From: Leeuwenhoekiella sp. MAR_2009_132 | GTDB lineage: Bacteria > Bacteroidota > Bacteroidia > Flavobacteriales > Flavobacteriaceae | NCBI RefSeq assembly: GCF_000687915.1 | Contig: NZ_JHZY01000004.1 | Location: forward strand, 2,118,001 to 2,182,000 | DNA length: 64,000 nt | Direction of reading: 5' to 3' | Notes under the pieces: generated by a model | Seen by the model: only the letters and a program-made list of their open reading frames with translations | What the model was told of the DNA's origin: nothing | Database searches by the model: none | In this document: positions 51,477-58,635 of the stretch, one piece after another | Position numbering within the stretch: the first letter of the stretch is position 1 | Layout: the number at the start of each line of letters is the position of its first letter | Position numbers and translations under genes: made by a program

Positions 51477-52154
51477 TTGGAGCGGAAAATAGTCAAGACA
51501 GGAGACGGTTCTACTACAATACAATTAACCGAGTGGAATGAGCAGTATCATTCTATGCACGGGGCTGTTCAGGAAGCGAAACACGTGTTTTTAAAAATGG
51601 GTTTTGATTACGCTGTCGCGGAAACACCAGAGCTCAATCAATTAAATATACTAGAAATTGGTTTTGGGACAGGGCTCAACGCTTTACTTACTCTTATTCA
51701 CGCAGAAGATTCAAGTATTTCTTTAAAGTATGAAGGTGTTGAAGCATTCCCAGTATCTTCTGAAGAGATGGCTCAACTCAATTATCTGGAAGCTATAGCT
51801 GCACAATCATACGCAACAGTTTTTGAAACTATGCATACTTCGGCCTGGGGAGACTTTACTGCGATTACGCCTATTTTTCAACTTAAGAAAAGACAGCAAA
51901 CTTTTGAAACGATAACAGATCAGAATAAACACGATTTGATTTATTTTGATGCTTTTGGAGCTCGTGTTCAGCCCCAACTTTGGGAAGAGCCTATTTTTCA
52001 GAAAATGTATGAGGCTTTAAAACCCGGGGGTATTTTAGTTACCTATGCTGCAAAAGGTAGTGTGCGAAGAGCGATGCTTGCGGTAGGTTTTAAAGTAGAT
52101 AGGCTTCCCGGACCTCCCGGAAAACGCGAAATGCTACGAGCGATTAAGGCTTAA
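51477..52154 (+). CDS. mnmD: tRNA (mnm5s2U34) methyltransferase MnmD
   Basis: A 225-residue stand-alone MnmD-type methyltransferase that completes wobble-uridine modification, the function carried by the N-terminal half of E. coli MnmC. I choose the TTG at 51477 so the protein begins ERKIVKTGDGSTTIQL, which fits the family start; the GTG at 51453 would overlap the DUF4920 gene by 23 nt. Motif I is NILEIGFGTGLNALLTL, and the DAFGARVQPQLWEEPIF and PGPPGKREMLRA segments are typical. The separate C-terminal oxidase half of MnmC is absent, as in other Bacteroidota. Confidence 0.9.
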   Translation: MERKIVKTGDGSTTIQLTEWNEQYHSMHGAVQEAKHVFLKMGFDYAVAETPELNQLNILEIGFGTGLNALLTLIHAEDSSISLKYEGVEAFPVSSEEMAQLNYLEAIAAQSYATVFETMHTSAWGDFTAITPIFQLKKRQQTFETITDQNKHDLIYFDAFGARVQPQLWEEPIFQKMYEALKPGGILVTYAAKGSVRRAMLAVGFKVDRLPGPPGKREMLRAIKA

Positions 52155-52283
52155 CATTTATAAATTACCTGGCATAATTTTAACACCTGCGGTTCGTTCC
52201 GCCGTCCCAACGTTATAAAAGTTGATGTGCTTTTGAATATTAATAATACCAATTGTATTTTTAGTAGCTGTTGGCAAATTAGC

Positions 52284-53354
52284 CTAGCGGAATAACTCCC
52301 AATCTAGTTTTAGAGAAAAGATATTAGAATACACCGCAGCGCTTTGATCGCCTATATCGGTAAGTGCGTAGTCTATATGAATTCCCCGATATTGAAAACC
52401 TACTCCAATATTTGGCTGAAAACCTATGCGATTGCTTCCGTCAAGTTGGGTTAGTTCTTGAAAATTACCAACTCCCGCACGTAAAAAAACGATGCCCGTA
52501 TAACCAAATTCGAGGCCTGCAGCCGGTGTTGCACTCACCGATGAACTTGATAATATATCGTTAGTTTGTGTGAAGCGCATCATCAAGTCTACTTCAGCTT
52601 TTATGGTATAGTCATAATGAATTTCCCAGTTTCTGGCGATTCCTAATTGTAGTTTTGGGATTGTAATTTCTAGAGTTTCCGGTAAATCCTGATTTTGACC
52701 TTCTACAGCGTTGCTTATTGTAGCAAATTGCTCTTCATCTATTGCCCAGGTGTTTACTGAAGTCGTGATATCTCTGGCCATTAATCCAAAATCCCAATTT
52801 CCGCTAGCGTATTGTAACCCCAAGTCAAAACCAAAACCCCAACTAGACGCAAAATCTCCTATTATTCGGCGTATAACCTTGGCATTCGCTCCTAAATTTA
52901 ATCCTTGTACGGGTAGTTCTCTGGCGTAGGAAAGTGTAAATGCATAATCTGCCGTAGAAAATAGACGTATACGGTTGTAATCTATATTGCCATTAGCGTC
53001 TATTAACTGGGTTGTATTTAAAATATCGTCTACTCCAAACCGTATTAGAGATACGCCCAGCGCGCTTCGGTCATCTATAGGTGTGGCAAAAGCTGCGTAG
53101 TCATATAGTGCGATGTTTGCAAAGTAGCTGGCATGCATTAGCGCAAGTTCATTATCTTCTAAATGCACTAATCCGGCTGGATTCCAATAACCACTGTTTA
53201 CGTCAGATGAGCTTGCAGTTACTGCATTTGCCATTGCTAATGATGCAGCATCTACGCCAATATTTAAAAATTCGTTAGAATATTTACGCACAGCCTGAGA
53301 CCAAACTCCCGCTGTAAAAATTAAAAAAAATATGACTAATCCTGCTTTTTTCAA
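52284..53354 (-). CDS. PorV/PorQ family outer-membrane protein
   Basis: A 356-residue protein with a signal peptide (ends GVWSQ) and a FadL-like beta-barrel. The N-terminal motif VRKYSNEFLNIGVDAASLAMANAV and SDVNSGYWNPAGLV are the signatures of the PorV/PorQ group linked to type IX secretion; the rest is alternating strands ending in an aromatic residue (WELFR), with an outer-membrane barrel-like C-terminus. Known PorV proteins act as shuttles for secreted cargo; this looks like the paralogue sometimes called PorV2, with function less certain. It is monocistronic. Confidence 0.82.
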   Translation of the reverse strand: MKKAGLVIFFLIFTAGVWSQAVRKYSNEFLNIGVDAASLAMANAVTASSSDVNSGYWNPAGLVHLEDNELALMHASYFANIALYDYAAFATPIDDRSALGVSLIRFGVDDILNTTQLIDANGNIDYNRIRLFSTADYAFTLSYARELPVQGLNLGANAKVIRRIIGDFASSWGFGFDLGLQYASGNWDFGLMARDITTSVNTWAIDEEQFATISNAVEGQNQDLPETLEITIPKLQLGIARNWEIHYDYTIKAEVDLMMRFTQTNDILSSSSVSATPAAGLEFGYTGIVFLRAGVGNFQELTQLDGSNRIGFQPNIGVGFQYRGIHIDYALTDIGDQSAAVYSNIFSLKLDWELFR

Positions 53355-53465
53355 GTGTGGCTTCTTTCGGCGTAAAGTTGGCTAAATGTCTTGAGAAGTT
53401 AAACTTTATTTTAGACCTATCTTGTGAGTAGTGTTACTTTACTATTTTTACAGAAATAATCAACT

Positions 53466-54212
53466 ATGAAAATCACACGTTACATACCCAACGCCTTTAC
53501 CATGGCCAATTTGTTTTGTGGTATGCTGGGAACTTTTTTTGCTGCTACCGGTCGCTTAGATTTTGCTGCTTATGCAGTGGTTTTAGGAATCTTCTTCGAT
53601 TTTTTTGACGGGTTTTTTGCAAGGCTCTTTAAAGTAGAAGGAGATTTAGGACTTCAGCTAGATAGTCTGGCAGACGTGGTTACCAGTGGTGTCGTTCCGG
53701 GGATGGTAATGTTTCAATTATTACACAAATTAGAACACTGGAACACCGGTGAGCGCTGGGTTGAAGCCGGCTTATCCTGGGATTCTGTTTCCATTATTCC
53801 GTTTTTAGGATTTGCAATTACGCTAGCTTCTGCATTTAGACTGGCAAAATTTAATATAGACACGCGTCAAACGAACTCATTTATAGGATTACCCACACCG
53901 GCAAATGCCCTTTTAATTGTGAGTTTGCCGCTAATAGTACAATTTCAAGATTATTCAATTGCCGAAAGTTTAATTACAAATACCTATTTTTTACTGGCAC
54001 TTACAGCTTTAAGTTGTTTTATGTTGAATGCCGAAATCCCGCTTTTTGCTTTGAAATTTAAAAATTGGGGACTTGCCGAAAATAAAGTGCGCTACGGGTT
54101 CTTGCTTTTAGCTGTTATTTTATTGTTTTGGCTTACGTTTTTAGCAATTCCTATAATTATACTTTTTTACGTTTTACTTTCTGTAGCGACACAAAATTCT
54201 AAAAGTGCTTAA
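53466..54212 (+). CDS. pssA: CDP-diacylglycerol-serine O-phosphatidyltransferase
   Basis: A 248-residue, six-helix membrane enzyme that makes phosphatidylserine, the precursor of phosphatidylethanolamine. The CDP-alcohol signature is complete: D-G-x2-A-R-x8-G-x3-D-x3-D within FDGFFARLFKVEGDLGLQ and DSLAD. The N-terminus ITRYIPNAFTMANLFCGMLG is the usual PssA start, and IGLPTPANA is the other family landmark. It starts a three-gene plus-strand operon with a CAT-like gene (2-nt gap) and a NUDIX gene (ATGA overlap). Confidence 0.9.
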   Translation: MKITRYIPNAFTMANLFCGMLGTFFAATGRLDFAAYAVVLGIFFDFFDGFFARLFKVEGDLGLQLDSLADVVTSGVVPGMVMFQLLHKLEHWNTGERWVEAGLSWDSVSIIPFLGFAITLASAFRLAKFNIDTRQTNSFIGLPTPANALLIVSLPLIVQFQDYSIAESLITNTYFLLALTALSCFMLNAEIPLFALKFKNWGLAENKVRYGFLLLAVILLFWLTFLAIPIIILFYVLLSVATQNSKSA

Positions 54213-54214
54213 AG

Positions 54215-54841
54215 ATGAGATCTAAGATTGACTTTCATACGTGGAAACGTAAGGAGCATTATACATTTTTTAAGCAATTTGAGCAGCCTTTTTTTGGTGT
54301 TACGGTACGAGTAGATTGTACACAAATCTATGCCAAGGCAAAAGCTAATAATGAATCTGTATTCTTGCATTACTTGCATAAAGCGCTACTCGCAGTGAAT
54401 GAGATCGAAAATTTTAAATACCGCATTGTTGAAGATTCGGTATATCTCTATGACCGTATAGATGGTTCACCTACCATAGCCCGCCCTGACGAAACTTTCG
54501 GATTTAGTTATATAAAGTTTAATGAAGATTTTGGGATTTTTTCTAGAGATGCAAAAACTGAAATTGCCCGTGTACGCGCAGGTAGCGGATTAGAAGTAGC
54601 AGTTTCCGGAGAAAATGTGGTACATTTTTCAACGTTACCGTGGTTAGATTTTACTACGGTAGAGCATCCTAAAAGCTTAACATTTCCTGATAGTTGCCCT
54701 AAAATTGTCTTCGGAAAAATGACAACAAATACTGAGAATTTACAGTCTATGCCGGTTTCTATACACGGTCATCACGCCTTGATGGATGGTATGCATATAG
54801 GGCAATTTGTAAAGCGATTTCAAGAATTATTGAATCTATGA
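54215..54841 (+). CDS. chloramphenicol acetyltransferase-like protein
   Basis: A 208-residue protein with the CAT fold, of the length of true CATs (about 210-220). The catalytic segment HGHHALMDGMHIGQF carries HHxxxDG with the active His, and the N-terminus IDFHTWKRKEHYTFFKQF matches the family start. Genuine resistance CATs and Bacteroidota housekeeping homologues share these motifs; its position between pssA and a NUDIX gene with an ordinary base composition argues for a native acyltransferase. Substrate unknown. Confidence 0.8.
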   Translation: MRSKIDFHTWKRKEHYTFFKQFEQPFFGVTVRVDCTQIYAKAKANNESVFLHYLHKALLAVNEIENFKYRIVEDSVYLYDRIDGSPTIARPDETFGFSYIKFNEDFGIFSRDAKTEIARVRAGSGLEVAVSGENVVHFSTLPWLDFTTVEHPKSLTFPDSCPKIVFGKMTTNTENLQSMPVSIHGHHALMDGMHIGQFVKRFQELLNL

Positions 54842-55464
54842 ACGAAATAAACGAGCAGTTGCTTAACTCAATAAAACAAGTCAAGTCTTTAGCTGAAGCT
54901 GGTCTTGTTTATAATAAAGAAAATTATGATGCTGAGCGTTATCAAGAGTTGCGCACGCTTTCTTTAGAAATGATGAGTGTACTTAGTAATCTGCCGGTAC
55001 AGCAATTTAAAGAATTTTACCTCCCGGAAACAGATTATCCTACGCCAAAAACTGATGTAAGAGGTTTAATTCTAAATGAAAATGGGCAGGTATTATTGGT
55101 CAAAGAAACTGTAGATAATAAGTGGACATTACCCGGTGGCTGGGCAGATATAGGGTTAACTCCATCAGAAAATGTCCTGAAAGAAATACAAGAAGAAACC
55201 GGTTTTAGTGCTGAAGTAGTACGGCTGTTAGCGGTGTTAGATAAACGATGTTATCCGCACCCACCGCAAACCCATTATGTTTATAAGTTGTGTTTCTTAT
55301 GCCGGATTGTAGATGGCACTTTTAATCCTAATTTTGATATAGGAGGTGTGGACTGGTTTAATATAGATAAGCTTCCCGCGTTGTCACCAGATCGTATTCT
55401 AGAAGAGCAGTTAGTTAAGTTAATAGCTTTGGCAAAAGAAGCACAGGCCGTTTATTACGACTAA
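54838..55464 (+). CDS. NUDIX hydrolase with N-terminal NUDIX_N domain
   Basis: A 208-residue hydrolase of nucleoside diphosphate-X substrates. A helical NUDIX_N domain (about 1-60) precedes the NUDIX box GGWADIGLTPSENVLKEIQE, continuing ETGF. The first acidic residue of the consensus (GX5E) is Leu here, an exchange I believe common in this subgroup, while the catalytic KEIQEE core is intact. Its ATG overlaps the CAT-like stop as ATGA, so translation is coupled. ADP-ribose or a CDP-alcohol are plausible substrates, the latter suggested by pssA upstream. Confidence 0.85.
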   Translation: MNEINEQLLNSIKQVKSLAEAGLVYNKENYDAERYQELRTLSLEMMSVLSNLPVQQFKEFYLPETDYPTPKTDVRGLILNENGQVLLVKETVDNKWTLPGGWADIGLTPSENVLKEIQEETGFSAEVVRLLAVLDKRCYPHPPQTHYVYKLCFLCRIVDGTFNPNFDIGGVDWFNIDKLPALSPDRILEEQLVKLIALAKEAQAVYYD

Positions 55465-55508
55465 AAAGGTACAGCTTAAAATAATTTTTATTGTCTAAAA
55501 TAAAAAGA

Positions 55509-55532
55509 GTTCAGAATTATTAAATTCTGAAC
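55509..55532 (-). terminator. intrinsic terminator of the kdsD-lptB operon
   Basis: GTTCAGAATT and AATTCTGAAC pair perfectly around ATTA; on the minus strand CTCTTTTTATTTT follows. It is 26 nt past the lptB stop and 44 nt past the converging NUDIX stop, so it may serve both. Confidence 0.75.
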
Positions 55533-55558
55533 CCTATTTCTAAAATGGTATTTATAAA

Positions 55559-56296
55559 CTAAAACAGTTTCTTTTTACGCAGTTCAAAGTTCTGACCTAA
55601 ATACACCTTACGTACCATCTCATCAGCTGCGAGTTCTTCGGGGACACCATGTTTTAAAATGTTACCTTCAAACATAAGGTACGTGTGGTCTGTTATTGCG
55701 AGTGTTTCCTGAACGTTATGGTCTGTAATAAGTATACCTATGTTTTTTTGCTTTAACTGTGCTACAATACGCTGAATGTCTTCAACTGCAACCGGGTCAA
55801 CACCTGCAAAGGGTTCATCTAATAAAATAAAATTAGGATTAGTTGCCAGGGCACGCGCAATTTCTGTACGGCGGCGTTCCCCACCAGATAATAAATCACC
55901 ACGGCTTTTACGTATATGACCTAAACTAAACTCTTCTATAAGTTCTTCCATTTTTGCAACCTGCTCCTTTTTGCTAAGCTTAGTAAGCTGCAAAACGCTT
56001 AAGATATTTTCTTCAATACTTAATTTTCTAAACACCGAAGCCTCCTGAGCGAGATAGCCAATACCGTTTTGAGCACGCTTGTACATAGGGTACTTGGTAA
56101 TGTCTTTATTGTCAAGATATATACTTCCGCCGTTAGGCTTAATTAGGCCTACAATCATATAAAATGAAGTGGTTTTTCCGGCTCCGTTAGGACCTAGAAG
56201 ACCTACAATTTCCCCTTGCTGAACTTCAACAGTTATACCTTTAACGACCTTTCGGCCCTTATAGGATTTCATTAAATTTTCTGCGCGTAGTTTCAT
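55559..56296 (-). CDS. lptB: LPS export ABC transporter ATPase LptB
   Basis: A 245-residue cytoplasmic ATPase that powers lipopolysaccharide extraction by LptFG. Walker A is GPNGAGKTT, followed by SFYMIVGL, the LptB landmark; signature LSGGERRRTEIARAL and Walker B FILLDEPFAGVDPVAV are complete, and the LptB-specific ITDHNVQETL H-loop is present. It is last in the operon kdsD-tatC-CMD-lptB. KdsD at the head makes an LPS core precursor, so the operon brackets LPS synthesis and export. Confidence 0.95.
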   Translation of the reverse strand: MKLRAENLMKSYKGRKVVKGITVEVQQGEIVGLLGPNGAGKTTSFYMIVGLIKPNGGSIYLDNKDITKYPMYKRAQNGIGYLAQEASVFRKLSIEENILSVLQLTKLSKKEQVAKMEELIEEFSLGHIRKSRGDLLSGGERRRTEIARALATNPNFILLDEPFAGVDPVAVEDIQRIVAQLKQKNIGILITDHNVQETLAITDHTYLMFEGNILKHGVPEELAADEMVRKVYLGQNFELRKKKLF

Positions 56297-56351
56297 TTCT
56301 TCAATTTACGATTAAGGTAAAGCATATAACGGTCAAAACCAGTTCTGCGTA

Positions 56352-56717
56352 TTACTTTACTGCATTTTCTTCAAGAGCTTCCCAGAATTCATAGGCTCTT
56401 CTTAAGTGTGGAATTACAATCGTACCACCTACTAAAGTGCCAATACTTAAAGTCTCCATCACTTCTTCTTTAGTAACCCCTTCATTAAAGCAACTTTCTA
56501 AATGATACTTTACGCAATCATCACAACGCAAAACGGTGGAGGCTACGAGGCCTAATAGTTCTTTAGTTTTTACGTCTAAAGCGCCGGCAGTAAATGCATT
56601 TGTGTCTAAATTAAAAATCCTGTTGATAATTTTATTTTTATCACCCAGAATTTTATCGTTCATCTTAGCGCGGTATGCGTTAAATGATTCTACTTGATTT
56701 TGAGAATTCTCAGACAT
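56352..56717 (-). CDS. carboxymuconolactone decarboxylase family protein (AhpD-like)
   Basis: A 121-residue alpha-helical CMD protein. The redox motif RCDDCVKYHLESCF has the C-x2-C and downstream His of AhpD-like thiol peroxidases, so an antioxidant role is more likely than aromatic decarboxylation. The remaining helices (GVTKEEVMETLSIGTLVGG, AYEFWEAL) follow the family. The gene is between tatC (17 nt upstream) and lptB (55 nt downstream) in one operon; the neighbours give no functional link beyond co-expression. Confidence 0.85.
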   Translation of the reverse strand: MSENSQNQVESFNAYRAKMNDKILGDKNKIINRIFNLDTNAFTAGALDVKTKELLGLVASTVLRCDDCVKYHLESCFNEGVTKEEVMETLSIGTLVGGTIVIPHLRRAYEFWEALEENAVK

Positions 56718-56734
56718 ATAAAGGGATAATTTGT

Positions 56735-57583
56735 TTAATTTTTGTTTTTAGATCGTTCGGTTCGTTTTAGTTGTCTTGCTTCCTGCCTTACTACAAAAGC
56801 GGAAATAAAAATACTAACCTCATACAATATGAGAATAGGAATAGATACAATCACTTGTGTTGAAATATCTGGAGGTGTTATTACTGCTGAAATAACCAAG
56901 ACAATGATAAGTGCATATTTTCTATACTTTCTTAAAAATTCTGGCGTAACCAGACCTATTTTAGTAAAGAAATACATGATAATAGGTAGTTCAAAAATAA
57001 GACCTGCAGCTAAAGCACTTGCACGCACGAGACCTATGTAAGAATCTATATCAAATTCATTTTTAACTTGCTCTCCTACCGTAAAGTTAGCTAAGAAGTT
57101 AATAGATAAAGGAGCGATCACGTAGTAGCCAAATAATACTCCTAAGAAAAATAGCAGAGAAGAAATTATTATAAAACCACGAGAGTTTTTACGTTCATTC
57201 TCATAAAGCCCCGGAGAAATAAATTTCCAAAATTCATAAATAACATATGGAAATGCGACTACCACACCTACGATTATAGAAGTCCAGATAGCAGCATTAA
57301 ACTGGCCGCCCATAGTACGGTTTTGAATTATAAAATTCATCTCATTAACGCAACCTTTATCAGAACCAAATATAGTAGCCATTCTACATAAAAAATCATA
57401 GCTAATAAAATCTGGTCGTGCAGGAGCAAAAATGATATCATCAAAAATAAAATCTTTAAATATAAAGGCCACGACACCCACAATTACAATTGCTAGCGTT
57501 GCTCGTATTAAATGCCATCTAAGTTCTTCAAGGTGATCTAAAAAGGACATTTCGTCCTGAGATACTTTCTGTTTTTTTGCCAT
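56735..57583 (-). CDS. tatC: Sec-independent protein translocase subunit TatC
   Basis: A 282-residue, six-helix receptor of the twin-arginine pathway. It starts with the family motif DEMSFLDHLEELRWHLIR, has the first periplasmic loop with the FSPG-equivalent and the conserved FWKFISPGLYENERK segment, and ends in a basic cytoplasmic tail. A periplasmic insertion (about residues 60-85) includes two cysteines (LCRMATIFGSDKGC) absent from E. coli TatC, which might form a disulphide. The start overlaps the kdsD stop by one base (TAATG). Its TatA partner is at 8568. Confidence 0.95.
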   Translation of the reverse strand: MAKKQKVSQDEMSFLDHLEELRWHLIRATLAIVIVGVVAFIFKDFIFDDIIFAPARPDFISYDFLCRMATIFGSDKGCVNEMNFIIQNRTMGGQFNAAIWTSIIVGVVVAFPYVIYEFWKFISPGLYENERKNSRGFIIISSLLFFLGVLFGYYVIAPLSINFLANFTVGEQVKNEFDIDSYIGLVRASALAAGLIFELPIIMYFFTKIGLVTPEFLRKYRKYALIIVLVISAVITPPDISTQVIVSIPILILYEVSIFISAFVVRQEARQLKRTERSKNKN

Positions 57584-58551
57584 TAGAGAATTCCTTCTTT
57601 AATTAAGTCGTGTAGGTGAACTACACCGGTGTAATTATTATTATGATCTACAGCTAAAAGCTGTGTGATACTATTTGTTTCTAAAACCTCAAGCGCAGCG
57701 GTAGCCATCGCGTCATTAGAAATTTGCTTAGGATTACTACTCATTATATCTTTTGCGGTAAGGCCCGTTAAGATTTCGTTTTTTTCTAGCATTCTTCGTA
57801 TGTCCCCATCTGTAATAATACCTATAATTTTATGAGCTTCAACTACTGCTGTTACACCTAAGCGCTTCTGAGATATTTCTACAATAACATTTTTTATAGG
57901 AGCGTCTGGTGTAACTTGAGGCTTATAGTGTAGGCCTACAAGATCACTAACGCGTAAATACATTTTTTTGCCTAATGCGCCACCCGGGTGATATTTTGCA
58001 AAATCTTGTGGCGTAAAACCTTTTAAGTCTAATAAGGCCAGCGCTAATGCATCTCCCATTACAAGTTGAACGGTCGTACTAGTTGTAGGGGCGAGGTTAT
58101 GAGGGCAGGCTTCTTTTTCGGCGTACGCCATTATAACCGCATCTGCTTGTTTTGCTAAAAAGGACTCTTTGTTTGAGGTCATTGCAATAACCTTATTTTC
58201 TCTACTTTTAATTAACGGAATAAGAACTTTGATTTCGGCTGTATTACCACTGTTAGAAATGCAAAGAACCACATCTCCTTCTTGAATAGTGCCTAAATCC
58301 CCATGAATCGCATCTGCAGCGTGCATAAAGATTGAAGGCGTTCCAGTAGAATTAAGAGTTGCAACAATTTTTTGAGCAATTATAGCGCTTTTACCCACGC
58401 CAGAAATAATTACCCGACCTTTAGCGTTATAAATTAGTGAAACTGCATCGGCAAATCGTTCATCTAAAAACGTAGCTAGATTAGCTACAGCTTCCTGCTC
58501 CAAAGCGATAGTTTTAGTAGCGCTTTTTAAAATCTGGTCGTAGGTATTCAA
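57583..58551 (-). CDS. kdsD: D-arabinose-5-phosphate isomerase (KpsF/GutQ family)
   Basis: Converts ribulose 5-phosphate to arabinose 5-phosphate for Kdo synthesis. I prefer the TTG at 58551 (322 residues, beginning NTYDQILKSATKTI); an ATG at 58629 would extend the protein by 26 hydrophobic, non-family residues and leave only 6 nt to the divergent recQ start. An SIS sugar-isomerase domain (VIISGVGKSAIIAQK, SIFMHAADAIHGDLG, CISNSGNTAEI) is followed by two CBS domains (about 205-322). It leads the operon with tatC, CMD and lptB. Confidence 0.9.
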   Translation of the reverse strand: MNTYDQILKSATKTIALEQEAVANLATFLDERFADAVSLIYNAKGRVIISGVGKSAIIAQKIVATLNSTGTPSIFMHAADAIHGDLGTIQEGDVVLCISNSGNTAEIKVLIPLIKSRENKVIAMTSNKESFLAKQADAVIMAYAEKEACPHNLAPTTSTTVQLVMGDALALALLDLKGFTPQDFAKYHPGGALGKKMYLRVSDLVGLHYKPQVTPDAPIKNVIVEISQKRLGVTAVVEAHKIIGIITDGDIRRMLEKNEILTGLTAKDIMSSNPKQISNDAMATAALEVLETNSITQLLAVDHNNNYTGVVHLHDLIKEGIL

Positions 58552-58635
58552 AAGATATAAGATTAAGCCGTTTGTTTGTGGAGTAGAAATTACTATATTT
58601 AGAATACAAATGTATGCAAATTTGAACAAGCTTTA

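Noticed and set aside
52185..52215. tRNA-like T-arm text around GGTTCGTTCC
   Set aside because: No acceptor, D or anticodon arms can be drawn around it. No tRNA was found anywhere in the window.
54215..54841. Acquired chloramphenicol resistance gene
   Set aside because: CAT-like fold is clear, but it is embedded in a native-looking operon with pssA and NUDIX, with no mobile-element signs. Resistance should not be claimed.
58552..58629. Extended start for the sugar-phosphate isomerase
   Set aside because: It lacks family similarity and leaves only 6 nt for two divergent promoters.
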